From positions 4,150,873 through 4,214,872 of the forward strand of contig CM046853.1 of assembly GCA_025617745.1 (NCBI GenBank): 64,000 nt of DNA. Direction: 5' to 3'. Numbering within the stretch: position 1 is the first letter of the stretch; the number at the start of each line of letters is the position of its first letter. The notes beneath the pieces are model-generated. The model ran no database searches. It was not told the origin of the DNA and saw only the letters and a list, made by a program, of their open reading frames with translations. The DNA comes from Heliocidaris erythrogramma (taxonomy: Eukaryota > Echinodermata > Echinoidea > Camarodonta > Echinometridae). A program made the translations under genes and the position numbers. Shown here in pieces: positions 20,500-30,668 of this stretch.

Positions 20500-21596
20500 C
20501 AACAGGGGTATACTTGTGTGACTAATTGGACAGTCAAACACAATAGATTCCTTTATTCCGTCAGGCTTGTGTGGCTTTTTGTGCTGCTTGTGTGGCTATC
20601 TGAACAATAGAGAGAACAAAGGGGAAAAACACACAAGTATACCTGCGGTAGTAGGTGTGTGTGTGTGTGTGTGTGGGGGGGGGGGGTTATAAAACATTCC
20701 ATAATTTTCTTCATAGCTTTCCAATTCTGGTAAATTTGGTATCAAATTAATCATAAATTAAGTTACGCTTCCTATAATATCAATAGAAAAAAATTAAGGT
20801 AGGGTATCCCTTTAAGCAGAAGAAATAGGAACAGCGCCGTCAAAGTAAACTCATTTTTGTTTTCTGTTCGTTAGAGATTTTATTGATCATGTAAGAAGAG
20901 GCTGACATAAAGTTCTTCCTCAAGTCTTAAATTACAAAAAATGAATACACAATTATAAATATAGAAACAAACATAATTCACAAACAGGTCTAGATATACA
21001 GTTATTTCTTAGATCACTCTCTTTCAAACTTTCGGTTTTGAATCATTGTAATGAAAAAGAAAGTCGCAAAGCAACCACTACCTAGACTTTCTCTCATTTC
21101 CGCTTACACTGCTGTGCCACGGGACATTTCTGTGATATTGCACTCCGTCATCTACAAACTGTCATGCTGATACAGTAACTTTGTTATTGCGTAGAATGGA
21201 AAATTACGTGCATAATGATTTTATGCTGTTTAATCATCAATATTCATGATTTTTATCTTAATTTTAGGAAGCAAAGTCCAAAAAGTACAAACGATATGAC
21301 ACAGAATGGTACCATGTGATACGTGTTCACAATTTGATGAAGGGAGAAAGGTAATAAAAGGGTAATATGAAACTATAGCATATTTGCCCAAAATGAGGAG
21401 GAATAAATTTACTATAAATTGCTGGTCACATTTTTCCAACAACGATAGCGATATTTTCAATCCAAGGTACACCCTATTAAATGGTGTGTACGTGTGACTA
21501 TGCTCCTGACTGTTGATAATAGGGCAGCACTAGGGTGTACCTTTGAAAAATCTCGTTATCGTTATCGTAAAGTTTGTATCGGACAAATTTGACCAG
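19835..21596. other. Intergenic with TG microsatellites and poly-G tract
   Basis: TG runs lie at about 20,462-20,497 and 20,656-20,674, the latter followed by a G run. Another G run is at 20,214-20,226. A GGGTATCCCTTTAA end at about 20,804-20,816 resembles one terminus of a TTAA-flanked element without a visible partner. Open frames here are small and show no coding character. Confidence 0.5.
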
Positions 21597-21988
21597 CCCT
21601 TTAAAGGTGGGTTTTCACGTAGCACGAGAACGATTTGTGAAGGATGCGAATTTGTGAAAAATGGCACAGTCCAACATTCGTATTCTAGGCTCCAAAAATC
21701 GCCAAACATGCGCGGGGCTTCGGAAGTCGTTTACTTCGGCCTGGATTTTAAAAAAGTTTGAATTTCTTGCGAACGTATCCAGCATCCCGGGTCGTGATTT
21801 GCTCTCCAAAAATTCTAAAAAGCTTCGTCGTATGCACGCAACCTACTCACGACGGGCTTGTACCGAAAGGGTGGGTAACGTCAAGTCGCGTTGACTGGAA
21901 CGCGACGGTCGCGACCATTCGTCCAAAGCCCCCCCCCCCCCCCGAGTTTTGTCGAAAAGGTGCGTTTGGACTTTTTATAATATAATAT

Positions 21989-22200
21989 TCAGGGGCGGAT
22001 CCAGGCGGGGGGGGGGGGGAATCGGCTACCTCCCCCCCCCCCCCCCCCCCCCCTTGAAGCGAGGGGGCCGAATCGGCCGCAGCCCCATTCCCCTTTTTCG
22101 GGCTTTAAAAAAAAATCTCATAACGCAGTGGCGGATTTAGGGAGGACCTTGCCCCCTTTTTTTGAAAGAAAGTATACATTGTGCCCCCCCCCCCCTTTTT
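21989..22200 (+). mobile_element. Poly-G GGCGGAT elements inside copy 1
   Basis: Two starts of the same family lie in series: AGGGGCGGATCCAGG at about 21,993 followed by long G and C runs, and CAGTGGCGGATTTAGGGAGG at about 22,127. Neither has a clear matching right end. Confidence 0.55.
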
Positions 22201-22370
22201 AGAACTGGTTTACAAAAACAATATTTAGAAAAGGTCAACGCAACCTTTCGGCAAAACCGGAGGGGAGGGGGCTTTGGACAAATTGTGGCGTTCCAGTCAA
22301 CGCGACGCGACCCAACGCTCCCAACGAACCCTTTCGGCAAAACCGGCGGGGGGGGGGGGGGGGGGTTTTG

Positions 22371-23678
22371 CACTGTTAAAACATGTATTAAAAAACTACG
22401 GATTAAAAAAATGTTGATTAAAAATCGCTCAACATTGGTTATAAAATGAATGTTGGTTAAAAATGACTTTTAATCTTGCGTGGGTTAAAAATATTGTTGA
22501 TTAAAATTATTGTTTTTATTCTTGTTGGTTACTTTGTAACCAACATTGATTAAAAACAGTGTTCTCTGCTTTCCCGCCAAACTGATAGTGCTAACTGTCA
22601 AGACACTTTATCGTTTTGTTGGTTAAAAGTTTGATCAAAGTTGATTATTAATCAACTTTGATCAAACTTTTAACCAACTAAATTAAAAATACCAATCGCG
22701 TGACCGAACAGCGCATGCGCATATGGATTTGGAACAAATTCGCTGCGCACAAATCTATCACAGAAATTGTTTGCGATAAAAATGGAAGGCATTGTCATTC
22801 AAGTCGCTGAATGAGTGGGGACTTTCAAAGAGTTTGTCGGCGTGTTTGAAGGTGAGAAACTATTATTCATATATGTGATTGTTGTCCAGCTTAATCTTGG
22901 GAAGAAATAGATCTACAGTGTGCTCTTTCTTTCTAATTTAAACGTCTTGGGAGCAAGTTCGACCTGCTCGATCTGGACTAGACCTGGCTAAGCCAGGCCC
23001 ACCGGTAGATTTACTGACTGCGCCTATGGTAGCGAGGAGGCGACGCCGGCGGTATGGCGGTGTGTTCAACTTCGCGCATGTCCATATTTCGCGGACAGGG
23101 CAATATGACAAAAACTGAAACTAGAACAGTTTTTTGAGAAAAAGATATAAGCACCAATGTAGGCGTAGGCGTAGTCTACCGGTGGGCCTGGCTTAGTCAA
23201 GTCTAGTCCAGGTCTGAGAAGGTCGAACTTACCAAACCGCTGAAAGTAGATCACTGAGTAGATCTATTTCGTTATAAGGCTAGCTAGACAACAATTACAG
23301 ATATGAAAAGAGTTTCTCCGGGGAGTTTCTCATCAAATAAATCTAACCAACAAATGGTTAAACATTTAACCAACAATTTGTTTAAGTTTAATCAACACCA
23401 TTTTAACCAATGTTGAGCAAAATATGATTAACCAACAAATGGTTAAACATTTAACCAACAATATGTTTTAGTTTAATCAACACCAATTTAACCAACGTTG
23501 AGCAAAATACGATTAACCAACAAATGATTAAAACTTTTAATCGACCACAGGTTAAACTTTAATCAACAGGCCGTTGATTAAAGTTTTAACCTACAAATGT
23601 GTGGTTCACCTGGTAACCCTCGGTTGATTAAAATTTTAACCAACAAGATTAAAAATTTTAATCAACGTTCTAACAGTG
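22371..23678. mobile_element. CACTGTTA element, copy 1 (1,308 bp)
   Basis: The ends CACTGTTAAAAC and TAACAGTG are inverted. The interior is dense in TTAACCAACA and GTTGATTAAA units on both sides. A second inverted pair lies near the middle (GACTAGACCTGGCTAAGCCA at about 22,976 and its reverse at about 23,180-23,215). It is nearly identical to 38,732-39,977. It carries a perfect 61-bp palindrome at 22,618-22,678 that the other copy lacks. The 62-codon open frame conserved in both copies is most simply a by-product of their identity. Confidence 0.85.
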
Positions 23679-24349
23679 TGGACGAATGGTTGCGTTCTAA
23701 TCAACGCGACGCGATGTGGCGCTACCCACCCTTTCAGTACACATGGTACAAGCCCTCACGACGTGCGTGATGTTCTATAAACTATAACCAGATTCCAACA
23801 GTTTGGAGAATGTCTCGTGCATCTCTCGCGAAAGCAGTGAAGTTCGTCCGATCGTTTCTTGACTTAATCTCGAACTGTTCGCGTACTTCCTGAGAACAAT
23901 TTACTTCGCGAAAGAAGCAAACGCAAACTTTCACGTCGAGGCCCACTCTTAATTCGCCTACCGTTCGCGACGATTAATTTGCGAATGTAGCGAAGTATTC
24001 CTGAACTATTCGCGAGCTACACACGAACCAAATCCGAATCTTGCACGAACATTTGGCGAAGGTTTTGCTCACATGACACTCTCACGGCGTTCGTGCGAAG
24101 TTCTCACGAACGTTTGCCGCATGTTTGGCGGCAAATCCGCACTACGTGACGTCTAGCCTAAACTAAGCGCATGGCCGAGGTGTCTGACTTCATATTGCGA
24201 CTAAACAGCGAACTCTTCAAGAAGAGACCGATCAACTCAAGACAGCTATCAACTCACGTTCGCATTTTAGTCGTGATGTGGACTGGCCATAGTTCGACAA
24301 CGGTACACACGAAATTCGCACAGACGTTGTTTACTTATAGAGCATTTTA

Positions 24350-24610
24350 GGGGGCTAAGCGCTGTCGAAGGGCACTTTGGGTTTTCATTTCTGGGGGTCT
24401 CACACCCCTTTTCCGGACGGACAATTTTGTCAGTTTTTGTATTTTTGGAATGTACATCATGGCTCCTCCTTCTGACAATATTTGGTCCCTGGGCTTTTTT
24501 AGGGGCCGTCTGACACCCCATCCCGACGGAAATTTTTGTCAGTTTTTTAGTGTTTTGTAATGTCCAGTCATACTGCTTTGTACTGACAAAGTTTGGTGCA
24601 TGGAGGAGAT
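24350..24610 (+). repeat. Two diverged ~115-bp tandem units
   Basis: Both units contain the pattern CACACCCC...GACGGA...TTTTTGTCAGTTTTT...TGTAATGT(A)C(A), followed by CTGACAA and TTTGGT. The first lies at about 24,385-24,495 and the second at about 24,505-24,600. Confidence 0.55.
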
Positions 24611-25164
24611 GGGGTGAAATCGACCCAACTTTGGGGTCTCTTTTTTGGGGCTCTGGGGGCTAAACCCGGCGGTTACATTCAGGCTGACAACCTTTTTGTC
24701 GATGACTTAAATGGTCTAAGCAACTTTAAGGGGTCAAATGTTATGGGTAAAATGGGTTGACTATTTCGGGCAGGCTCCCAGACTATTGTGAGAACTCCGC
24801 ACAAACTGAGCAAGAATGGTTTACGGCTCCATTGTCCCGACACATTCCGAGAAAAACCTCTCCGAATGTTGGACTTTGCCATTTCTTCGACAGCCACATC
24901 CTTCGCGAATCGTTCGCGTGCCCCGTGATCGGCAAATGATACATAATTTTTGTAGTCAATTTGCACAGCATAGCCATTCCAATTTTGACAGCATTATTTG
25001 GGAGCAAGTTTTATTGAATTTCTCTGAATACTTTTCATAAAAAATGGCTCTGAATAGTAATGAGATTTTTCACTTTTTAAAAAACTCAAGGCCACAAAAT
25101 CTGTGTGTATCAGTAATCAAATCAGAACACAATATTGCTATCGTGTGTTGCAGCTGTCATTTCC

Positions 25165-25406
25165 GGGTCCGCTCGCTATTTATAGAAAATCGCTATTCGT
25201 TTAACACGCATTATGAATAGCGGTCCTTATGAATAGTTAGAATAGTTATGAATGGAGGGCCTTATGAATAGCAAGGTAATTTGTTTATGGTTTGCTCGCT
25301 ATTTAGAAGGACCGCTATTCATTTAGTCACGCGTTATGGACAGCGGTCCCTATATGAATAAGTGGTCCTTATGAATAGCGGTCCTCATGACTAGCGAGGT
25401 TAACCC
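25165..25406. mobile_element. MITE rich in ATTCATAAGGACCGC, copy 1
   Basis: The ends GGTCCGCTCGCTATT and CTAGCGAGGTTAACCC are mirrored in the opposite-oriented copy at 59,430-59,668. The body consists largely of alternating TATGAATAGCGGTCCT and reverse units, so it is a multi-hairpin MITE. Confidence 0.75.
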
Positions 25407-26400
25407 GTCATTTCTGCCAACCTTTTTGCTGCCCAGGGTTATTAATGATTCATGACTCTGGGTTAGAAAGGTGTTCTGGAATTTCAGCTGCAATGTTCAA
25501 TAATGCCAATTGTTATTATGTCAATGCCAATTATTTACTGATACACACAGATTTTTAAAAGTTAAATATCTAGTTAACATTCAGAGCAATATTTTAAGAA
25601 AAGTATTCAGAGAAGTGTCATGAAACTGCTACCCATAAATTTTCCATCATTTAACTTTACAGTGTAAAAACCTCAGTCTGATACGATGTATAATTTTTTA
25701 GTTATTAATGATCAGAAGTGTCCTAGTATATATAATTGCCCTGTGTCAGTTAAATTACACAAAAGTTAACAATAAATAAAACAACAGTTGGAGAGATGAA
25801 ATATTAAGAAAGTTCATCTTTCCAATTATATGCAGTAAGTTGTACCTAAGAAGAGATATGATTTGATTTATTTCTGCATTTTTCCAAATATACAAAGCAT
25901 AATTGATATACAATAAATGAACGAAACATAGTAACACAATACATGATAATATAATCAGCAATAAAAAGAATTATACTTTGACATAACAAATTATAGAAAT
26001 CAAACTAAAGAAAAACAAAGGTTTGATGAGGAAAAATGCAGGAGGTTTCCATCATAAGCATATAGCTTGACTGGGATGGGAGCGTCGAGAAGATTTTGTA
26101 CGATTTTTGGAAATTGTAATGGTTTAGTAATTTAAGAAAAAAGCACAGAAAAAAGGAAGAAAAAAGAAAAAAATACATCTGCAGTTTCGGGCGTACGGAA
26201 GTAAAAGTAGAAGTGTGTGCACGTGAGTGCATAAGTGTAGAGGTGTGTGTATGTGCATCTTGGTTGATCGATTGCTTTATTATGTTGGGTGTGTACTGAA
26301 GAAGTAGTTCAACCCTTTTTTTCATAATGAAGGTATCAATATCTTACTAAAACCCTGAATAATTAATAGTTGGGGTTGACCAAGAGTTAATTCTTTTTTC
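25407..26400. other. AT-rich intergenic, nothing recognised
   Basis: No gene is seen. Frames on the minus strand are AT-driven, and the one at 26,005-26,325 derives from purine and CA/TG-rich sequence. Confidence 0.45.
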
Positions 26401-26416
26401 CAGTGGCATTTTTGTT

Positions 26417-26724
26417 AAGTTAGATTAGATTAGATAGGTGTACTTTAATATTTAAATAATAAATATTTTTTAATCGATGTTTTAAAAGAGTAAATTGAGG
26501 AACATTGATTTAGCCATTGTGGTAGGGCGCTCCAGACATCCGGACCATGGTGCCTGATTGACTTTTGTGCTAAAATAATTCTGGGATTTTCTAAATGATA
26601 ATCTACGGAGTGACGAGTAGGATATGCATGTATATTTGAATTCAAGTTGAATATGTTACAAAATAACGAAGGGAGTTGCTTAAATGTGAATTGTTCACCC
26701 ACCAATAGGGAACGTGAGCTGGGA

Positions 26725-26761
<37 letters not shown>

Positions 26762-28935
26762 ATGAAAGTACATAAACATTCCTGTTTGAAAAGCATGTAT
26801 ATCCTGTATCCTTAATGTTTTTAGACGCTTAAATAAAGGATCAGTGCGAGAAAAATAAGTAGAATTAGTTACAATGCGTAATGCCTTTTTTGAAGTAGTA
26901 ATATAGAATTTAATTTAGTTACACAGCAATTACCCCAAAACAATGTTGCAGTACATTATGTGAGATAGAATCAAGGAATTATATTCAGTTATTAAGTGTT
27001 GTACCCTGCATGATAGCAGAAAGTGGTAAAAATTACGTGATATTTACGTCGTGGTTTTCGTCTTTTTTACGTCATGTAATTACGTCAATAAGACGACAAC
27101 TTGCACCAACGCAAGACGTCAAGAGGACGTCTCATTTTGACGTCAACTGTACACTGTAAAAACTGAAGTGCTGTATATAGCACTTTTTGAGGGCATGCAT
27201 AGTGCTATTGAATGCACACAGCGTGCTATTTCAGCACTTTCACGGAAGCTGGACCGGCTCCTTAAACTGCTAAACATTCATTAAAAATGATTTGGGCGAG
27301 CTTCGAACCAGGGTTCGCTGATCGAGAATTGCTGGCATTACCGCTAGACTAACTCACATTGTACGATTTAGAGCAGATCATATTGTTACATAGTGAATTT
27401 ACGACACCACATAGTTCATGTTATCTACTTGACTCCCATGAATAAACTGCATTGCAAGAAGCATTCGTTAGTCCATCGGTAACATCAGCGCCTCTCGATC
27501 AGCGGAACCTGGTTCGAGGCTCGCCACGGTCACATTTTTTTTTGGCTGGTAAATTAGCACACTACAAGTGCTATAAACAGCATTTCAGGTGCAGTCACTA
27601 TACATGCCCCTAAAAGAAGCACTTTAGTTTTTACAGTGTACAAGACGTAGAGATGACGTCAAAATAAGACGTCCTCTTGACGTCTTGCGTTGGTGCAAGT
27701 TGTCGTCTTATTGACGTAATTACAGGACGTAAAAAAGACGAAAACCACCACGTAAATATCACGTCATTTTTTAACACTTTCTGCTATCAGGGTAGTTTGT
27801 AAAGAATTCCGATGTTTCTGGATATTGATGTATGAATGTTACGTGTGTGTTCTGCCCAGGTTAAATTTGAGTCAATTGTAACTCCTAAAAATTTTGTTTT
27901 GTTTTTCTACCAGAGGTAATCCATCAATTAGTATATTACCATCTACATTCTGTGCGTTTGCCTGTCTAAACTGAATAAAATTAGTTTTTATTAATATTGA
28001 GAGCCAATTTATTACATTTAAACCATAAAGATATGTTTTTTAACTCAGAATTAAGCCTATTTATAAGTACATTTGAATCATGGTGAGAATAAAGTATACT
28101 AGTGTCGTCAGCAAACATAACGAAATTCAAGGATAAAGAAGAATTAATTATATCGTTTACATAAATAATAAATAATAATGGACCCAAGATTGATCCCTGT
28201 GGTACGCCACATTTTATATATTGTCTTTGGGAATTATAAGATTGTAAATTAACATATTATTGTCGGTTATGTAGATAATCTTTGAACCAAGATAAAGCTT
28301 GTCCTCTAACACCATAATTATTTAGTCTATATAATATTCCATGATTAATTGCGTCAAATACTTTCGATAAATCCATGAATATGCCTATAGTATGTTCCTT
28401 TTTTGCAAATGATTATATAATTTTGTCACACATGTGTAAAACAGCATAATCAGTAGAGTGTCCTGGTTTAAAACCAATTTGATTAGGGATCAATAAATTA
28501 TTTATATTCATAAAATTATATAATCGTTTATATATTTTTCTAGGATTTTAGAGATATTGGGTAATATAGATATTGGCCTATAATTACTCATTAATGATGA
28601 ATCATCCTTTTTAAACACAGGGATTACTTTTGCAACTTTGAGAGAGTTAGGGCATTTACCGTTTAATAGTGACAAATTAAAAATATGAGTTAAAGGGGTA
28701 GCAACGTAGTTAATAATTTGTTTCAATAAATAAACACTTATACCATTATGTCCATTAGATTTACTCGACTTAAGTTGTCCAACAATATTTAATATTTCCT
28801 GATTATAAGTTGGATTAAGAAATAAAGAATTTTCACAAGGGGGGATAAAAACTTGGAAAATTGTGCGTTACCAGCAACAATATTAGAGACTAAGTTCTGA
28901 CCTATATTAATAAAATAATTATTAGATAATCTCCC
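26417..28935 (-). mobile_element. CR1-like LINE, antisense, broken, split by an insertion
   Basis: On the minus strand the RT domain begins near 28,935. It is recognisable as KVAKVIPVFKKDD, SNYRPISILPNISKILEKYI (28,530-28,680), then MGPLLFIIYVNDIINSS and FVMFADDTSILYSHH (28,000-28,190). It resumes beyond the insertion with HHGPDVWSALPQW and a C-terminal KTSIKKYLLFKY before a stop at 26,445. The 3' tail is a TCTAA repeat at about 26,419-26,436. It is 5'-truncated, with several frame breaks in the stretches between the open parts. The foldback element at 27,005-27,791 separates the FADD half from the C-terminus. Confidence 0.82.
27005..27791. mobile_element. TA-flanked composite foldback element with tRNA-like core, copy 1
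   Basis: The outer arms of ~140 bp (CCCTGATAGCAGAAAGTG, TTTACGTCGTGGTTTTCGTC and CTTGACGTCTTGCGTTGG are landmarks) are inverted at both ends and flanked by TA. Inside is a second inverted unit, 27,149-27,641, with perfect ends GTACACTGTAAAAACT and its reverse. The inner unit holds two tRNA-like modules with A-box (TAGTCTAGCGG) and B-box (GGTTCGAAGCTC) sequences. They point away from each other: about 27,294-27,354 on minus and 27,466-27,526 on plus. No protein is encoded. It is inserted in the antisense LINE. The second copy is at 34,073-35,005. Confidence 0.82.
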
Positions 28936-29290
28936 TTACCAAAGAACACAAACTTATCCAGGTCGACCGATTGTTTCTAGCATAGGCTCACTTACAGAAC
29001 CTATGTCGACGTACATTGATAGCTGTCTTAAACCAGAATTGGTACACGTTGATAGTTATGTAAAGGACATCACATATTTTCTTAATCTACTTCCTCCCAC
29101 AATCCATCCTTGCTGGTCAGTGATTGGTCACTAGTCTGTACACCAACATCCCCCATCGGGATGGTATAGAAAGCATGAGAAGCTTCCTTACCAAGCATGC
29201 ACCTATAAGGACACTAATATCGATGATCTGACTAGTTTAGCGGAATTTGTACTAAAACACAAATTACACATGTGTTTCGTGTTTTGATGG
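28936..29290 (+). mobile_element. Penelope-like retroelement fragment, broken
   Basis: Translated pieces read PGRPIVSSIGSLTEPMSTYI, SYVKDITYFLNLL and SLYTNIPHRDGIESMRSFL. These are the GRPIVS...ID...SYVKD...SLYTNIPH landmarks of Penelope-family reverse transcriptases. The fragment is short and broken. Its left border coincides with the truncated 5' end of the antisense LINE, so the LINE probably landed in it. Confidence 0.8.
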
Positions 29291-29376
29291 AAAATTCTTC
29301 CTGCAGAAACAAGGTTGTCAAGAACAACCTTTGTTTGAAAGGTATGCATAAAATTTGCCTACATTACCGAAGCGCA

Positions 29377-29582
29377 TTGGCGGATCCAGGGGGGGGGGGG
29401 CACTTCCGGCCCGTGCCCCCCCCCCCCTTTTTGGAAGAAAAGTATGCATTTTGACCATAGACGATCCGCCATTTTCTCGATTGTGCCCCCCTCCCTTAGA
29501 ATGAAGACCTTTTTTTTTTCTTTGCTTGTCAGGGAATTATGGAGGGAAACTGGACCCCATGCCCCCCCCCCCCCCCCCCCTA
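29377..29582 (+). mobile_element. Poly-G GGCGGAT element
   Basis: Begins GCATTGGCGGATCCAGG, followed by a G run, a C run and TTGGAAGAAAAGTATGCATT. The latter part (AATTATGGAGGGAAACTGG) matches the other family members. It is the opposite-strand relative of 42,660-42,862. Confidence 0.65.
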
Positions 29583-29596
29583 GCTATAGCAGGGGT

Positions 29597-29674
29597 AATG
29601 TTGGAGCGCCTTGAGCACCTTATTACGAGGTGGATATGAGCGCTATAAAAATACCCAATATTATTATTATTACA
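29597..29674 (+). mobile_element. L2-type tail fragment with ATT repeat
   Basis: GGAGCGCCTTGAGCACCTTA followed by GAGCGCTATAAAAATACCCA and ATT units is a diagnostic L2-like LINE/SINE 3' end. No RT frame is attached. Confidence 0.75.
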
Positions 29675-30110
29675 GTCAAATCGTTCAAACCTCAGCCTTT
29701 TCAAATGTGTGCAAAGAAAAATGTTTTACATCGTAACCATTTCAAAGTCTTTTGTAATATACTTATATACAATCATGATCATGACTATAAAAATATGATT
29801 GTGAAGTTAGAGGAATTGGGATGTGACTCGACAAATCTGTGAAATATATGTGATATCCTTATGTACACGAATCCCTCTGATATGAACATGAAATACTCAA
29901 AAGTAGCGAAACTGATTGAAATTCAAACGCTGAAGTTGAGATATTTGCATGAAAATGTATACCACTAAGTATGATGAAAACAAAAGAATTTGTAGAAATT
30001 ATTTCTATGAAACATCCAGAAGTTATTTACCTGTAACAGTTTCGATGTCTATGATTTACACCTTTATATAAGACATGTACTGGCTGACTAAAGCCAGGTG
30101 CCAGTTTATG
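29675..30110. other. Intergenic, possible further retroelement remains
   Basis: A plus-strand frame at 29,684-29,842 (KSFKPQPFQMCAKKNVLHRN...) has no recognisable domain. It may be decayed retroelement sequence from the neighbouring insertions. Confidence 0.35.
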
Positions 30111-30114
30111 ATAA

Positions 30115-30375
30115 CAATATTAATAATAATAATAATATAGTAATAACTTTGTTTACCCATGGCAAGCCTCTTCATCATCAATGATGTTCTTCCTGAGGGT
30201 CCTGCAATTATTATTACCCCAGCAATTGCCAGGTACTCATTAACACCTGGGTTGAGAGGGACAACTGTGGGTAAAACATCTTGTCCAAGGATGTAAGCAC
30301 CCAGCGAGGATAGAGCCCAGGACCTCTCGTAGAAGAGTCCAGAGCCTTCACCAATATACCACAGTGCTCCCATGT
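30115..30375 (-). mobile_element. SINE-like element with ATT tail
   Basis: Read on the minus strand: GGTGAAGGCTCTGGACTC, CTGGGTGCTTACATCCTTGG, then GGGTAATAATAATTGCAGG and a terminal ATT run (about 30,118-30,140). The open frame across it is an accident of the repeat. The ATT tail suggests mobilisation by a CR1/L2-type LINE. Confidence 0.5.
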
Positions 30376-30668
30376 TTTTCAATGAATTTGTCTTGTATTC
30401 TATAGGCAAGAAATGTGGACTAGGACTAAATATATATTATGTTCTTCTTTGAGTTATATGGAAGTAAGCACGTATACGTATTTGGGTCCATGGCTACATG
30501 GAGTGATAACTTGGGCAAGAAAAAGCAGGGGAAATAAAAGATAATGTCAACAATATGTATGATTTGTAGACTATACTAAATTGGTGTTAAAGTTCAAACA
30601 GTTGACTTATTGATAATTTGGTAACTGTGCAGTTACTGGGCCTAGTCATATTAGCAAGCAGTTGATGT

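Larger units (their letters stand above)
21855..23754. mobile_element. GGCTTGT element, copy 1, exact 9-bp target duplication
   Basis: The element begins GGCTTGTACCGAAAGGGTGG and ends with GGTACAAGCC. CTCACGACG flanks it exactly on both sides (21,846-21,854 and 23,755-23,763). Behind the termini, both arms contain diverged GGGTGGGTA and CGCGTTGA/TCAACGCG segments in opposite orientation. Long inverted repeats with 9-bp duplications are characteristic of Mutator-like (MULE) elements, although no transposase is present and the superfamily is inferred. It contains the CACTGTTA element at 22,371-23,678 and poly-G GGCGGAT sequences. Confidence 0.8.
21597..24930. mobile_element. Outer element of a three-level nest
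   Basis: The left end carries TTTAAAGGTGGGTTTTCACG, GAGAACGATTTGTGAAGGATG and AGTCCAACATTCG (21,597-21,680). The right end carries the reverse of the same landmarks: CGAATGTTGGACTTTGCC, then CCTTCGCGAATCGTTCGCG (24,860-24,925). The arms are diverged and the target site is not clear. The interior is rich in GTTCGCG and CGAAC motifs. It is interrupted by the 9-bp-duplication element at 21,855-23,754. Confidence 0.55.

Noticed and set aside
20462-20610. Val/Cys-rich frame across the TG run
   Set aside because: It is a translation of a TG microsatellite.
22371-22378. Clear target duplication for the CACTGTTA elements
   Set aside because: Flanking bases were compared at both copies and no convincing duplication adjoins the ends. 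The superfamily is left open.
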